Part shown: piece by piece, positions 25,943-34,437 of the stretch
Position numbering within the stretch: position 1 is the stretch's first letter
Layout: the number at the start of each line of letters is the position of its first letter
Assembly: GCF_001043055.1 (NCBI RefSeq)
Contig: NZ_JYLF01000013.1
Coordinates: 1-64,000, forward strand
Length of the DNA stretch: 64,000 bases
DNA from: Pseudomonas weihenstephanensis
Lineage (GTDB): Bacteria; Pseudomonadota; Gammaproteobacteria; Pseudomonadales; Pseudomonadaceae
Direction of reading: 5' to 3'
Program-made: the position numbers and the translations under genes
The notes under the pieces: model-generated
What the model was told of the DNA's origin: nothing
What the model saw: the letters and a program-made list of their open reading frames with translations, nothing else
Database searches by the model: none

Positions 25943-26542
25943 TCATGCCACTTGTGAAAGCCGGGACTTGGCTTGGTTCAATCCTTTTTCCTGAAAGTCA
26001 CCGCCCAGGTTCATACCCTCGGCGTGGATAAACGTCACATCGTGAATACCGATAAACGCCATCACCTGACGCAAATACGGTTCTTGATGGTCCGCGGTGC
26101 TACCCGCATAGATACCGCCACGGGCGGTCAGCACGTAAGCTTTCTTGCCGATGAGCAAACCTTGCGGCCCGGTTTCGGTGTATTTGAAGGTCACCCCGGC
26201 GCGCAGCACGTGGTCCAGCCAGGCTTTGAGCGTGCTGGGAATGGCGAAGTTGTACATCGGCGCGGCCATCACCAGCACATCCGCCGCCAGCAATTCATCG
26301 GTCAATTCGTTTGAACGCTGCAAGGACGTTTGCTCTGCCTCGCTGCGTTGATCTTCAGGTTTCATCCAGCCGCCCAGCAAATGAGCATCCAGATGCGGCA
26401 CCGGATTGAGCGCCACATCGCGCACCGTCATCTGGTCCTCAGGATGAGCGGCTTGCCATTGGCTGATGAACTGGCGGGTCAATTGACGGGAAAACGAATC
26501 GTGTTGGCGGGCGCTGCTTTCAATGATCAGGACACGGGACAT
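25943..26542 (-). CDS. azoR: FMN-dependent NADH-azoreductase
   Basis: A 199-residue flavodoxin-fold protein: MSRVLIIESSARQHDSFSRQ binds the FMN phosphate, MAAPMYNFAIPSTLKAWLDH is the AzoR signature, and LTARGGIYAG is the second flavin-contact loop. Known activity: NAD(P)H-dependent reduction of azo dyes and quinones, in the cytoplasm. A divergent LysR gene starts 226 bp away, a common layout for quinone-responsive azoR genes. GGAG lies 12 bases before the ATG. Confidence 0.92.
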   Translation of the reverse strand: MSRVLIIESSARQHDSFSRQLTRQFISQWQAAHPEDQMTVRDVALNPVPHLDAHLLGGWMKPEDQRSEAEQTSLQRSNELTDELLAADVLVMAAPMYNFAIPSTLKAWLDHVLRAGVTFKYTETGPQGLLIGKKAYVLTARGGIYAGSTADHQEPYLRQVMAFIGIHDVTFIHAEGMNLGGDFQEKGLNQAKSRLSQVA

Positions 26543-26768
26543 GAGAGGTAGGCTCCATCTTTAAATGCTGTAAGGCGATGGAGTGAAGACTAAACAGCAT
26601 TGGTTCGATGAAAAAGCGCAAATACCTGCTACAACCTATCTATTAAGTTGTTTATTAAAACACCTGCTGATGCGACTATTTGGCCCGTTTCTCGTCGCCG
26701 CGCCTAACACCTGACGCAGCCTTCGGTAGCGACTGCGCATTAACCCAATCATCTTTGAGGCATTCATC

Positions 26769-27692
26769 GTGAAAGCGCCCCGCGTGACCCTTGATCAATG
26801 GCGCACCCTGCAAGCGGTGGTCGACCACGGCGGCTTTGCCCAGGCCGCCGAGGTGCTGCACCGCTCGCAATCGTCCGTCAGTTATACCGTGGCCCGCATG
26901 CAGGATCAGCTCGGGGTGCCACTGCTGCGCATCGACGGCCGCAAAGCGGTGCTCACCGAAGCGGGCGGCGTATTGCTGCGCCGCTCGCGGCAGCTGGTCA
27001 AACAAGCCAGCCAGCTCGAAGACCTGGCCCACCACATGGAGCAAGGCTGGGAAGCGGAAGTTCGCCTGGTAGTGGACGCTGCCTACCCCAACGCACGGCT
27101 GGTACGCGCGCTGACCGCATTTATGCCGCAAAGCCGTGGCTGTCGGGTGCGCCTGCGTGAAGAAGTGCTGTCCGGCGTCGAGGAGGTCCTGCTCGAAGGG
27201 GTCGCTGACCTGGCCATCAGCAGCTTCAATATTCCAGGCTATCTGGGCACTGAGTTGAGTGCGGTAGAGTTTGTCGCCGTGGCTCACCCGGACCATCCGC
27301 TGCACCGTCTGCAACGTGAACTGCAATTTCAGGACCTTGAAAGCCAGCTGCAAGTGGTGATCCGCGATTCGGGGCGCCAGCAACCACGGGACATGGGCTG
27401 GCTGGGCGCCGAACAACGCTGGACCGTTGGCAGCTTGGCCACCGCTGCCGCCTTTGTCGGTAGCGGCCTGGGTTTTGCCTGGCTGCCCCGACACATGATT
27501 GAACGCGAAATACACGAAGGCGTGCTCAAGCCTTTGCCGCTCCATCAGGGCGGTAACCGCCACCCGGTGTTTTTCCTGTACAGCAACAAGGACAAACCGC
27601 TGGGGCCTGCCACCCAAATACTTGTCGAGTTGTTACGCACCTTTGATACAGCGCCGCTGGACGCAGCGTTTGCTGCGCCACTGCAAGCGTGA
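26769..27692 (+). CDS. LysR family transcriptional regulator, divergent from azoR
   Basis: A 307-residue LysR protein starting at GTG 26769 (TGAGG 9 bases upstream). The helix-turn-helix covers GFAQAAEVLHRSQSSVSYTV (about residues 22-41), and the effector domain follows from about residue 90. A likely regulator of azoR from the shared 226 bp region. A ring-shaped quinone or similar compound could be the signal, but this is inference. Confidence 0.88.
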   Translation: MKAPRVTLDQWRTLQAVVDHGGFAQAAEVLHRSQSSVSYTVARMQDQLGVPLLRIDGRKAVLTEAGGVLLRRSRQLVKQASQLEDLAHHMEQGWEAEVRLVVDAAYPNARLVRALTAFMPQSRGCRVRLREEVLSGVEEVLLEGVADLAISSFNIPGYLGTELSAVEFVAVAHPDHPLHRLQRELQFQDLESQLQVVIRDSGRQQPRDMGWLGAEQRWTVGSLATAAAFVGSGLGFAWLPRHMIEREIHEGVLKPLPLHQGGNRHPVFFLYSNKDKPLGPATQILVELLRTFDTAPLDAAFAAPLQA

Positions 27693-27805
27693 ACAGCGGT
27701 GGGCAGGAACCGGATTCGCGCATATCCTGTCCAACGATCGCTACACCTCGCCCCATTGCCTGCGTGACATAGACCCGTCACCCCACTTTTCAGGATTACT
27801 GAACC

Positions 27806-28375
27806 ATGCTTAAAAAGATTGCCCTCGCCGCTGGTGCCCTGCTGTTTGCTGCCAACCTGATGGCTGCCACGCCTGCACCGACCAAGGCGCCGCATGTACT
27901 GCTGAACACCAGCTTCGGGGAAATTGAAATCGAACTGGACCCGGTAAAAGCACCGATCAGCAGCAAGAACTTTCTGGAATACGTCGACAGCGGTTTCTAC
28001 ACCAACACCATTTTCCACCGGGTAATCCCGGGCTTCATGGTGCAAGGTGGCGGTTTCACGGCTCAAATGACACAAAAAGACACCAAAGACCCGATCAAAA
28101 ACGAAGCCAGCAACGGCCTGCATAACGTGCGTGGCTCCTTGTCGATGGCCCGTACCAGCAACCCGAACTCTGCCACTAGCCAATTTTTCATCAACGTGGC
28201 TGACAACGCCTTCCTTGATCCGGGCCGTGATGCCGGTTACGCCGTGTTCGCCAAAGTGGTGAAAGGCATGGACGTTGTCGATCAAATCGTTAACTCGCAG
28301 ACCACCACCAAGCAAGGCATGCAAAATGTGCCGATTGACCCGGTTCTGATCAAGTCCGCCAAACGCGTGGACTGA
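27806..28375 (+). CDS. ppiA: Periplasmic peptidyl-prolyl cis-trans isomerase A (cyclophilin)
   Basis: A 189-residue cyclophilin with a signal peptide (MLKKIALAAGALLFAANLMA). Catalytic landmarks are present: FHRVIPGFMVQGGGF with the active-site Arg, SLSMARTSNPNSATSQFFIN, and the late DVVDQIV. It would speed X-Pro isomerisation of periplasmic proteins, like PpiA of E. coli. AGGA is upstream of the ATG. It stands alone ahead of an ABC exporter gene. Confidence 0.93.
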   Translation: MLKKIALAAGALLFAANLMAATPAPTKAPHVLLNTSFGEIEIELDPVKAPISSKNFLEYVDSGFYTNTIFHRVIPGFMVQGGGFTAQMTQKDTKDPIKNEASNGLHNVRGSLSMARTSNPNSATSQFFINVADNAFLDPGRDAGYAVFAKVVKGMDVVDQIVNSQTTTKQGMQNVPIDPVLIKSAKRVD

Positions 28376-28444
28376 TGGATTGAGTCTTGCAGGGAGCGCT
28401 GACCGGTAAAAACTACGCCATCGGGTGCTACCGGCCACACCACT

Positions 28445-28474
28445 AAAGGAGAGCCCGCACAGCGGGCGTCAGTG
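28445..28474 (+). promoter_or_regulatory. Distant Shine-Dalgarno joined to the start by a hairpin
   Basis: AAAGGAG at 28445-28451 is the only good ribosome binding site before the ABC exporter, but it is 20 bases from the GTG at 28472 and 26 from the ATG at 28478. Between them GCCCGC-ACA-GCGGGC (28453-28467) can fold a perfect 6 bp hairpin. Once folded, the remaining distance is 5 or 11 bases, both workable. Confidence 0.5.
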
Positions 28475-30310
28475 ACCATGCTCTACCGTCGTTTCGAACA
28501 ACTGATCGATATTTTCCGCAAGCCTCCCACCGATGCACCGCCCTCCACCGTGTGGGCGTTTTACCTCTATTACCTGCGTCAGGTATGGCCGATTTTTGCC
28601 GCGCTGCTCGTGGTGGGGCTGGTCGCAGCCCTGGTCGAAGTCGCGCTGTTCAGCTACCTGAGCACCTTGATCGACCTGGCCCAGGGCACGCCCAGCACTG
28701 ACTTTTTCAGCCTCCACAAGGGTGAACTGATCTGGATGGCCGTCGTGGCCTTGATCATTCGCCCGGTGTTCTTTGGCCTGCATGATTTATTGGTGCATCA
28801 GACCCTCAGCCCGAGCATGACCAGCCTGATCCGCTGGCAGAATCACAACTATGTGCTCAAGCAAAGCCTGAACTTCTTCCAGAACGATTTTGCCGGGCGC
28901 ATTGCGCAACGCATCATGCAAACCGGCAACTCGTTACGCGACTCAGCGGTGCAAGCGGTGGACGCGCTATGGCACGTGTTGATCTATGCCATCAGCTCGC
29001 TGGTGCTGTTCGCCGAAGCCGACTGGCGCCTCATGCTCCCGCTGCTGACCTGGATCGTGCTTTATATCGGTGCACTGTATTACTTCGTCCCCAAGGTCAA
29101 GGAACGCTCGGTGGTGTCCTCCGAAGCGCGCTCTAAACTGATGGGCCGCATCGTCGACGGCTACACCAACATCACCACCCTCAAGTTGTTTGCCCACACT
29201 CACTTTGAGCAACAGTACGCCCGCGAAGCCATCATCGAACAAACCGAAAAAACCCGACTGGCCAGCCGTGTCGTCACCAGCATGGACGTCACCATCACCA
29301 GCATGAACGGCCTGTTGATTGTCAGCACCAGCGGCCTGGCCCTGTGGCTGTGGAGCCAATCGTTGATCAGCGTGGGAGCCATTGCGCTGGCCACGGGCCT
29401 GGTGATCCGCATCGTCAACATGTCCGGCTGGATCATGTGGGTGGTCAACGGCATCTTCGAAAACATCGGCATGGTCCAAGACGGGCTGCAAACCATTGCC
29501 CAGCCTGTGGCGGTGACTGACCGCGAAAATGCCCCGCGCCTGAACGTGACCCGGGGCCAGGTGCGCTTCGAACACGTGGACTTCCACTACGGCAAGCGCA
29601 GCGGCATCATCAGCGACCTGAACCTGGTGATCAAACCGGGCGAAAAAATCGGTTTGATCGGCCCCTCAGGCGCCGGCAAATCGACACTGGTCAACCTGCT
29701 GCTACGCCTGTACGACCTCCAAGGCGGGCGCATCCTGATTGACGGTCAGAATATTGCCGAAGTGACGCAAGAAAGCCTGCGCGAGCAAATCGGCATGATT
29801 ACCCAGGACACCTCGCTGCTGCACCGTTCGATTCGCGACAACTTGCTGTACGGCAAACCGGATGCCACCGACGAACAATTATGGGCTGCCGTGCATAAAG
29901 CCCGCGCCGACGAATTCATCCCGCTGCTGTCCGACGCTCAAGGCCGAACCGGCTTTGATGCCCATGTGGGTGAGCGCGGGGTCAAATTGTCGGGTGGCCA
30001 GCGCCAGCGCATTGCCATCGCCCGCGTGCTGCTCAAGAACGCGCCGATTCTGATCATGGACGAAGCCACTTCGGCATTGGACTCTGAAGTGGAAGCAGCG
30101 ATTCAAGAGAGCCTTGAAACCCTGATGCAGGGCAAAACCGTGATCGCCATCGCTCACCGCCTGTCGACCATCGCGCGCATGGACCGCTTGGTGGTGCTGG
30201 AAAAAGGTCAGATCGCCGAAAGCGGCACGCATGCCGAACTGCTCGCCCAGGGCGGTTTGTATGCACGCCTCTGGCAACACCAAACGGGTGGATTTGTCGG
30301 GATCGATTAA
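28472..30310 (+). CDS. ABC transporter ATP-binding protein/permease
   Basis: A 612-residue half-transporter with six membrane helices in residues about 35-330 and a nucleotide-binding domain after about 365. It shows Walker A GPSGAGKST, signature LSGGQRQRIAIARV, Walker B ILIMDEATSALD and the switch His in IAHRLSTIARMDR. It is of the MsbA/multidrug type and would act as a homodimer exporter in the inner membrane. Starts at GTG 28472 or ATG 28478 cannot be separated. Substrate unknown. A strong hairpin follows the stop codon. Confidence 0.9.
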   Translation: MTMLYRRFEQLIDIFRKPPTDAPPSTVWAFYLYYLRQVWPIFAALLVVGLVAALVEVALFSYLSTLIDLAQGTPSTDFFSLHKGELIWMAVVALIIRPVFFGLHDLLVHQTLSPSMTSLIRWQNHNYVLKQSLNFFQNDFAGRIAQRIMQTGNSLRDSAVQAVDALWHVLIYAISSLVLFAEADWRLMLPLLTWIVLYIGALYYFVPKVKERSVVSSEARSKLMGRIVDGYTNITTLKLFAHTHFEQQYAREAIIEQTEKTRLASRVVTSMDVTITSMNGLLIVSTSGLALWLWSQSLISVGAIALATGLVIRIVNMSGWIMWVVNGIFENIGMVQDGLQTIAQPVAVTDRENAPRLNVTRGQVRFEHVDFHYGKRSGIISDLNLVIKPGEKIGLIGPSGAGKSTLVNLLLRLYDLQGGRILIDGQNIAEVTQESLREQIGMITQDTSLLHRSIRDNLLYGKPDATDEQLWAAVHKARADEFIPLLSDAQGRTGFDAHVGERGVKLSGGQRQRIAIARVLLKNAPILIMDEATSALDSEVEAAIQESLETLMQGKTVIAIAHRLSTIARMDRLVVLEKGQIAESGTHAELLAQGGLYARLWQHQTGGFVGID

Positions 30311-30318
30311 GCCAGAAC

Positions 30319-30345
30319 AATAGCCTGCCGAACTGGCAGGCTATT
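30319..30345 (+). terminator. Hairpin after the ABC exporter
   Basis: AATAGCCTGCC and GGCAGGCTATT form a perfect 11 bp stem with a 5-base loop, 8 bases after the stop codon. Only ATT ends the stem and no long T tract follows, so termination is likely but not certain. Confidence 0.7.
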
Positions 30346-30467
30346 CCTACAACGTGAGTCGGCCGATTATCAGCCCCCCCTCCCCGCGTTGAGTCGAGCG
30401 AACACTACAGTGAAGTACAGACGCGAACTGCTCGCGTCTTCACTGACGTATCCAATGGACTGAACTC

Positions 30468-30761
30468 ATGAACCGACTCTGCATTTTTTTAATCACGCTC
30501 ACGCTTGGTTTGCCATTCGCTACATTTGCCCACGCGGCAGAGGCTCACCAAGGCGATGCAACGCAGCTGCAACCCACCAAAGTCAAAAAAAACCGGCTGC
30601 CGGGCAATGGCCCTTACGTGTACATAAATTGCGTAGCCATGACCCCGGACGGGCCCCTCCCCGCGCTGCCTTTTCGCTCGACCTACTCAACGGCTGCCGA
30701 ATTAATGGCCAACCGAAGGGATCTGTCGCAATGTGAAAAACGAAATGACGCACCTGCCTGA
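30468..30761 (+). CDS. Small exported hypothetical protein
   Basis: A 97-residue protein with a signal peptide ending at about residue 24 (FLITLTLGLPFATFAHA). The mature part is short, basic in the middle (KVKKNRLPGNGPYVYINC) and has two Cys residues that could bond in the periplasm. No domain is recognised. The ribosome binding site is weak. It is convergent with the FemAB-like gene. Confidence 0.6.
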   Translation: MNRLCIFLITLTLGLPFATFAHAAEAHQGDATQLQPTKVKKNRLPGNGPYVYINCVAMTPDGPLPALPFRSTYSTAAELMANRRDLSQCEKRNDAPA

Positions 30762-30777
30762 TTTGAGGGTGTGCACG

Positions 30778-30808
30778 GCTCAGCCTTGCCGATAGGGCAA
30801 GGCTGAGC
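30778..30808. terminator. Strong hairpin at a convergent gene junction
   Basis: GCTCAGCCTTGCC and GGCAAGGCTGAGC make a perfect 13 bp stem with a 5-base loop. The stem contains the last codons and stop of the minus-strand acyltransferase gene and lies 17 bases after the plus-strand gene. It lacks a T tract on either side, yet its place suggests a shared end for both transcripts. Confidence 0.6.
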
Positions 30809-31904
30809 GGGCTTCCTGGGCATATGCCAACACACCTTCCCGCTCACGCCGTAAAAAATCACTGACTGCCGCTTTCAATCCCGCGTGGCGCAGGTAATGC
30901 CATGAATGGGTAATCACCGGTTCAAAGCCGCGAATCAACTTGTGCTCGCCCTGTGCTCCCGCATCAAAGCGCTGAATACCCTGTGCGATGGCGTAATCCA
31001 TGCCCTGGTAGAAACACGTTTCAAAGTGCAACCGGTCGAACTCAGCCAGGCAGCCCCAGTAACGCCCGTACAAACTGTCGCCCCCCACCAGGCTGAAGGC
31101 CATCGCCACCGGCTGGTTGGCTTGCTTGGCCATCACCACACGAATGGCCGCTGGCATGCGCTCGGCCAGCAGACTGAAAAACGCGCGGGTCAAATACGGG
31201 GTGCGTCGGCGTATGGCGTAGGTATTGGCATAGCAGGCGTAGACGAAGCCCCACTGTGCTTCGCTGACCTGATGGCCTTCGAGCCATTCAAACTCAAACC
31301 CCTGCCCCGCCACTTGCTCACGCTCTTTGCGCATCTGCTTGCGTTTACGCGAGCTGAGCGTATCGAGAAAGTCCTGAAAGTCGCGGTACTCACGATTTTG
31401 CCAATGAAACTGGCAGCCCAGCCGCTGTAACCAGCCCGGTTGCTGTGCCAACGCGTTATCGGCCAACGGGTCGGTGAAGTTGATGTGCGCACTGGACAAC
31501 CCCTCGACCTCCAGATAACCGGGCAATGCCGCCAGCAGCGCGAACCCGTCTTCGGCGCGAGCCGCCAGCAAGCGCGGGCCACTGACCGGGCTAAACGGTA
31601 CGGCCGTCAAAAGCTTGGGGTAGTAGTCAATGCCCGCACGCTCGCAAGCATCCGCCCACTCGTGATCAAACACGTATTCGCCATAAGAGTGCCATTTGCG
31701 ATAACTGGGCAACGCCGCTTGCAGCTGCCCATTTTCGTAATGCAGCAAATGCTCGGGCTGCCAACCTGAATGCGGCCCAAGGCTGGCGCTGTCTTCCAGG
31801 GCACTGAGAAAGGCATGACGCAGAAACGGTTGCGAGGCAGGCACCAGCGCATCCCATTCCTGAGCGCTAATAGCCGACAGGCTGTCCAGACGATGTAACG
31901 GCAT
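30780..31904 (-). CDS. GNAT family N-acetyltransferase, FemAB-like (PF04339 type)
   Basis: A 374-residue protein of the peptidogalycan biosynthesis/recognition family, a double-GNAT fold. Motifs include SRKRKQMRKEREQVAGQG, CYANTYAIRRRTPYLTRAFF and DSLYGRYWGCLAEFDRLHFE, which are constant in this family. GAGG lies 9 bases before the ATG, and a 6 bp hairpin at 31920-31936 lies in the leader. The acceptor substrate is not known. Confidence 0.87.
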   Translation of the reverse strand: MPLHRLDSLSAISAQEWDALVPASQPFLRHAFLSALEDSASLGPHSGWQPEHLLHYENGQLQAALPSYRKWHSYGEYVFDHEWADACERAGIDYYPKLLTAVPFSPVSGPRLLAARAEDGFALLAALPGYLEVEGLSSAHINFTDPLADNALAQQPGWLQRLGCQFHWQNREYRDFQDFLDTLSSRKRKQMRKEREQVAGQGFEFEWLEGHQVSEAQWGFVYACYANTYAIRRRTPYLTRAFFSLLAERMPAAIRVVMAKQANQPVAMAFSLVGGDSLYGRYWGCLAEFDRLHFETCFYQGMDYAIAQGIQRFDAGAQGEHKLIRGFEPVITHSWHYLRHAGLKAAVSDFLRREREGVLAYAQEARSALPYRQG

Positions 31905-31987
31905 TGAAAAACCTCAGCACGCGGCGTAAGGCCGCGATGGTACCACCCCGCCAGCGACGATGACGCTGTCACAGACTTGCTATCACT

Positions 31988-32005
31988 TTGCCACTTTTCT
32001 GTCAT
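31988..32005 (+). promoter_or_regulatory. Possible Pho box upstream of the porin
   Basis: TTGCCAC-TTTT-CTGTCAT has the 7-4-7 spacing of a PhoB box. The second repeat matches CTGTCAT perfectly and the first at four of seven positions. A further CTGTCAC and CTATCAC lie just upstream at 31966 and 31980. It is about 158 bp before the porin start. Weak evidence. Confidence 0.3.
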
Positions 32006-32162
32006 ATCCAGCCGCGATACTGACGCCGCTTCTTAGATCGCGGGGTTATGAGTGGTCATCGGCCCACACGCCGAAAGTCCACCCGCACCGCTTCAATTCA
32101 GAGCCCATAAAGGGCCGTTTTTCCTGGGGTGGCTAGGGCCATCTCACCACTGGGAGATTCAT

Positions 32163-33455
32163 ATGCGTCTTGTATCTACACGGGTTGCGGCGGGACTGTG
32201 TGGCGGCTTGGCTATAGCCATGAGCATTCCGGCCAGCGCCGGGGTCGATGCCAAACTGCTGGAAATGCTCAAGGCCAACGGCTCCATTTCGCCAGCTCAA
32301 TACGCTGAATTGCAAACCGAACTCACCAGTGAAAAACAGGCCCAGCAAGAAGCTGCCGCCAATCAGGTGAAGAAGTCTGATCTGAGCGCCTTCGAACAAA
32401 AAGTGGCCTGGGCGGCCAAAACTGAATTCAAGGGCGACGTACGCGTGCGTCAGGAAACAGTCAAAATCGATGGCGAATCTGACGGCAAAAACAAGGACCG
32501 TCAGCGCATTCGTGCTCGTTTGGGTGCCTACACCGAGATCAACCCGCAAGTGAACACCGGTATTCGTATTGCCACGGGCGGCGGCGACGATGCGCGCTCC
32601 ACCAACCAGGACCTGGACAACTACTTCGACAAGAAGCAGCTGTGGCTGGATCAGGCCTACATCGACTACCACCCCACGGCGATTAATAACCTGCACCTGA
32701 TTGGCGGCAAGATGCCACAACCGTGGGTCAGCACCGGCGATGTGATCTGGGACAGCGACATCAACCCCGAAGGTCTGGCCGCCACCTACAAACACAACCT
32801 GGGCAACAGCGGCGTCGAGATGTTCGGTAGCGCGGGTTATTACACCCTCAAGGACAACGTCGACGGCGAAGGCGTGCAATTTCGCAATGACCTGAGCATG
32901 TACGCCGGCCAGTTGGGTGCACGTTTCGCGCCGACCGACAGCTTGAAAGTGACGCTGGGCGGCAGTGTTTACGGCTACAAAAACGACGAAGACAGCAAGT
33001 GCCCCACCACCGGCACCAAAACCACCCCGTGTGCACTGGCGGTCAACGGCAACAGCACCGACGAGTTCCGTCTGTACGAAGGCTTTGGCCAGGTCGATAT
33101 TGCCAACCTGCCGTTGCCACTGTCGCTGTATGGCCAATACGTGCATAACGCCGAGACCGACAGCGATCAGGACGATGCGTGGCTGGTGGGCTTCAAAAGC
33201 AAGTACAACGCCTTCAGCCTGGACTACAACTACCGCGATATTCAGCGTAACGCCGTGGTCGGTGCCTTCACTGACTCTGACTTCGCGAACGGCACTACCG
33301 GTTCTCGCGGCCACAAGGTCAAACTGGGCTACGAGATCGACAAGAACTTCGGGGTTGGCGTGACGTACTTCCTGACCAAAGCCGACTACGCCACCACCAC
33401 CCAGAAAGATGCCAACACCAATACCTTGCAACTGGACGTTGAAGCCAAGTTCTAA
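32163..33455 (+). CDS. Putative outer membrane porin (Porin_5-like)
   Basis: A 430-residue outer membrane protein from ATG 32163 (GGGAG 9 bases upstream). A signal peptide ends at about residue 22 (SIPASA), then a short coiled-coil segment (LLEMLKANGSISPAQYAELQ to about residue 80), then a barrel with many aromatic-flanked strands and a C-terminal Phe (DVEAKF). The coiled coil plus barrel resembles trimeric porins of the putative porin family common in Pseudomonas. Substrate unknown. A good terminator follows. Confidence 0.85.
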   Translation: MRLVSTRVAAGLCGGLAIAMSIPASAGVDAKLLEMLKANGSISPAQYAELQTELTSEKQAQQEAAANQVKKSDLSAFEQKVAWAAKTEFKGDVRVRQETVKIDGESDGKNKDRQRIRARLGAYTEINPQVNTGIRIATGGGDDARSTNQDLDNYFDKKQLWLDQAYIDYHPTAINNLHLIGGKMPQPWVSTGDVIWDSDINPEGLAATYKHNLGNSGVEMFGSAGYYTLKDNVDGEGVQFRNDLSMYAGQLGARFAPTDSLKVTLGGSVYGYKNDEDSKCPTTGTKTTPCALAVNGNSTDEFRLYEGFGQVDIANLPLPLSLYGQYVHNAETDSDQDDAWLVGFKSKYNAFSLDYNYRDIQRNAVVGAFTDSDFANGTTGSRGHKVKLGYEIDKNFGVGVTYFLTKADYATTTQKDANTNTLQLDVEAKF

Positions 33456-33477
33456 CGGCACCTGGGCTTAAGAGAAT

Positions 33478-33514
33478 GCGTCGTCGATCCCCACATCCGT
33501 CGACGACGTTTTTT
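33478..33514 (+). terminator. Rho-independent terminator of the porin gene
   Basis: CGTCGTCGA (33479-33487) and TCGACGACG (33500-33508) form a perfect 9 bp stem with a 12-base loop, followed by six T residues and then cttttag. It lies 22 bases after the porin stop. Confidence 0.9.
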
Positions 33515-33517
33515 CTT

Positions 33518-33757
33518 TTAGCTTTCACTCGAGCGCGAGCGCTCACGCATCATGCGCTCAACCGTACTGTCCAGGTCGGCCGGTGGCGTCTCGGGCAGCT
33601 TTTTCAACGTCGCCCCCAGCAAGCGCATGTGTTTGATGAACCGACGGCAGTTGGGACAAAACAACAAGTGATGACGCACCAACAACCGTTCACGAAACGT
33701 CAACTGACCATCCAGATAATCGCTTGAGCGGGCTACTTGCTGTTTGCAGGTCAACAT
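33518..33757 (-). CDS. Zinc-finger anti-sigma factor family protein
   Basis: A 79-residue protein with an HHLLFCPNC motif (His-x3-Cys-x2-Cys, residues about 29-37) as in zf-HC2 anti-sigma domains and no membrane helix, so it would be a soluble anti-sigma factor or a zinc-responsive partner. Its ATG overlaps the stop of the sigma gene, which strongly implies coupled translation and partnership. Confidence 0.85.
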   Translation of the reverse strand: MLTCKQQVARSSDYLDGQLTFRERLLVRHHLLFCPNCRRFIKHMRLLGATLKKLPETPPADLDSTVERMMRERSRSSES

Positions 33758-34353
33758 TCACCGGTTTCCTCGAAATGCTCCACGGTCGCGAAGACTTTAA
33801 GTCGGGCTCTGTGCACGAGCACCCGAACATTAGAGAGCGATATCTCCAGAAGATTACAAATCTGCTCCAGCTCCAGCCCTTGACGCTCACGCAACACCAG
33901 CACGCTGCTTTGCAGCTGCGGCAAGCTCAACAATGTGTGCTCCAGGCAGTCACGCAATTCGTCTTCGGTGAGCAGGGCTTCAGGTGTGTCCTGATGCCAG
34001 GCGAAAGGCGCCAGCAACCAATGGCCATCACTGGAGAAGCGCTCATCATCGATCGTGCCGTGGGGCGATGGCAGGTCGTCGAGCAGCACTTCGCGGCGAT
34101 TTTGTTTATAGCGGTTTTTCGCACAGTTGGCCGTGATGGTCAGCAGCCAGGTTTTCAGGCTTGAGCGGCCCTCAAACCCGGCCAGGTTGCGCACCACCGA
34201 CAACCACGCATCTTGCACGGCTTCATCGGCGTGCCGATTGCCGACAATCGCGTACGCCACGGCACGCATCGGGCTTTGATAGGTACTGACCAGCTCGCGA
34301 AAGGCCCGCTCATCACCGGCCAGCAAGCGGGTTAATAATTGAGTGTCTGCCAT
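33751..34353 (-). CDS. ECF-type RNA polymerase sigma factor
   Basis: A 200-residue sigma-70 family protein with region 2 (AFRELVSTYQSPMRAVAYAI, then DEAVQDAWLSVVRNLAGFEG) and region 4 (LPQLQSSVLVLRERQGLELE and the helix-turn-helix ICNLLEISLSNVRVLVHRAR). Region 3 is absent, as in extracytoplasmic-function factors. It overlaps by 7 bp with the zinc-finger anti-sigma gene downstream. The inducing signal and regulon cannot be read here. Confidence 0.92.
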   Translation of the reverse strand: MADTQLLTRLLAGDERAFRELVSTYQSPMRAVAYAIVGNRHADEAVQDAWLSVVRNLAGFEGRSSLKTWLLTITANCAKNRYKQNRREVLLDDLPSPHGTIDDERFSSDGHWLLAPFAWHQDTPEALLTEDELRDCLEHTLLSLPQLQSSVLVLRERQGLELEQICNLLEISLSNVRVLVHRARLKVFATVEHFEETGEC

Positions 34354-34437
34354 TGGGTCTCACAGCGGTTGAAGTGGCGGGCGCAGGCGACGAACCTGAA
34401 GCTCGCAGCCTGCGCCCGTGACGACACCATCAAGGGA

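Noticed and set aside
25899..25994. A 31-codon plus-strand frame starting at an ATG with GGAG upstream
   Set aside because: It has a good ribosome binding site but overlaps the end of azoR, has no recognisable content and may be chance.
26676..27617. A 313-codon minus-strand frame opposite the LysR gene
   Set aside because: Shadow of a well-supported LysR gene, with no signals.
27545..28438. A 297-codon minus-strand frame opposite ppiA
   Set aside because: It covers two unrelated real genes on the other strand and has no protein features.
32133..33461. A 442-codon minus-strand frame opposite the porin
   Set aside because: It mirrors the porin codons (high GC third positions), has no start signals and no recognisable protein. 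The plus strand encodes a complete porin with signal peptide.
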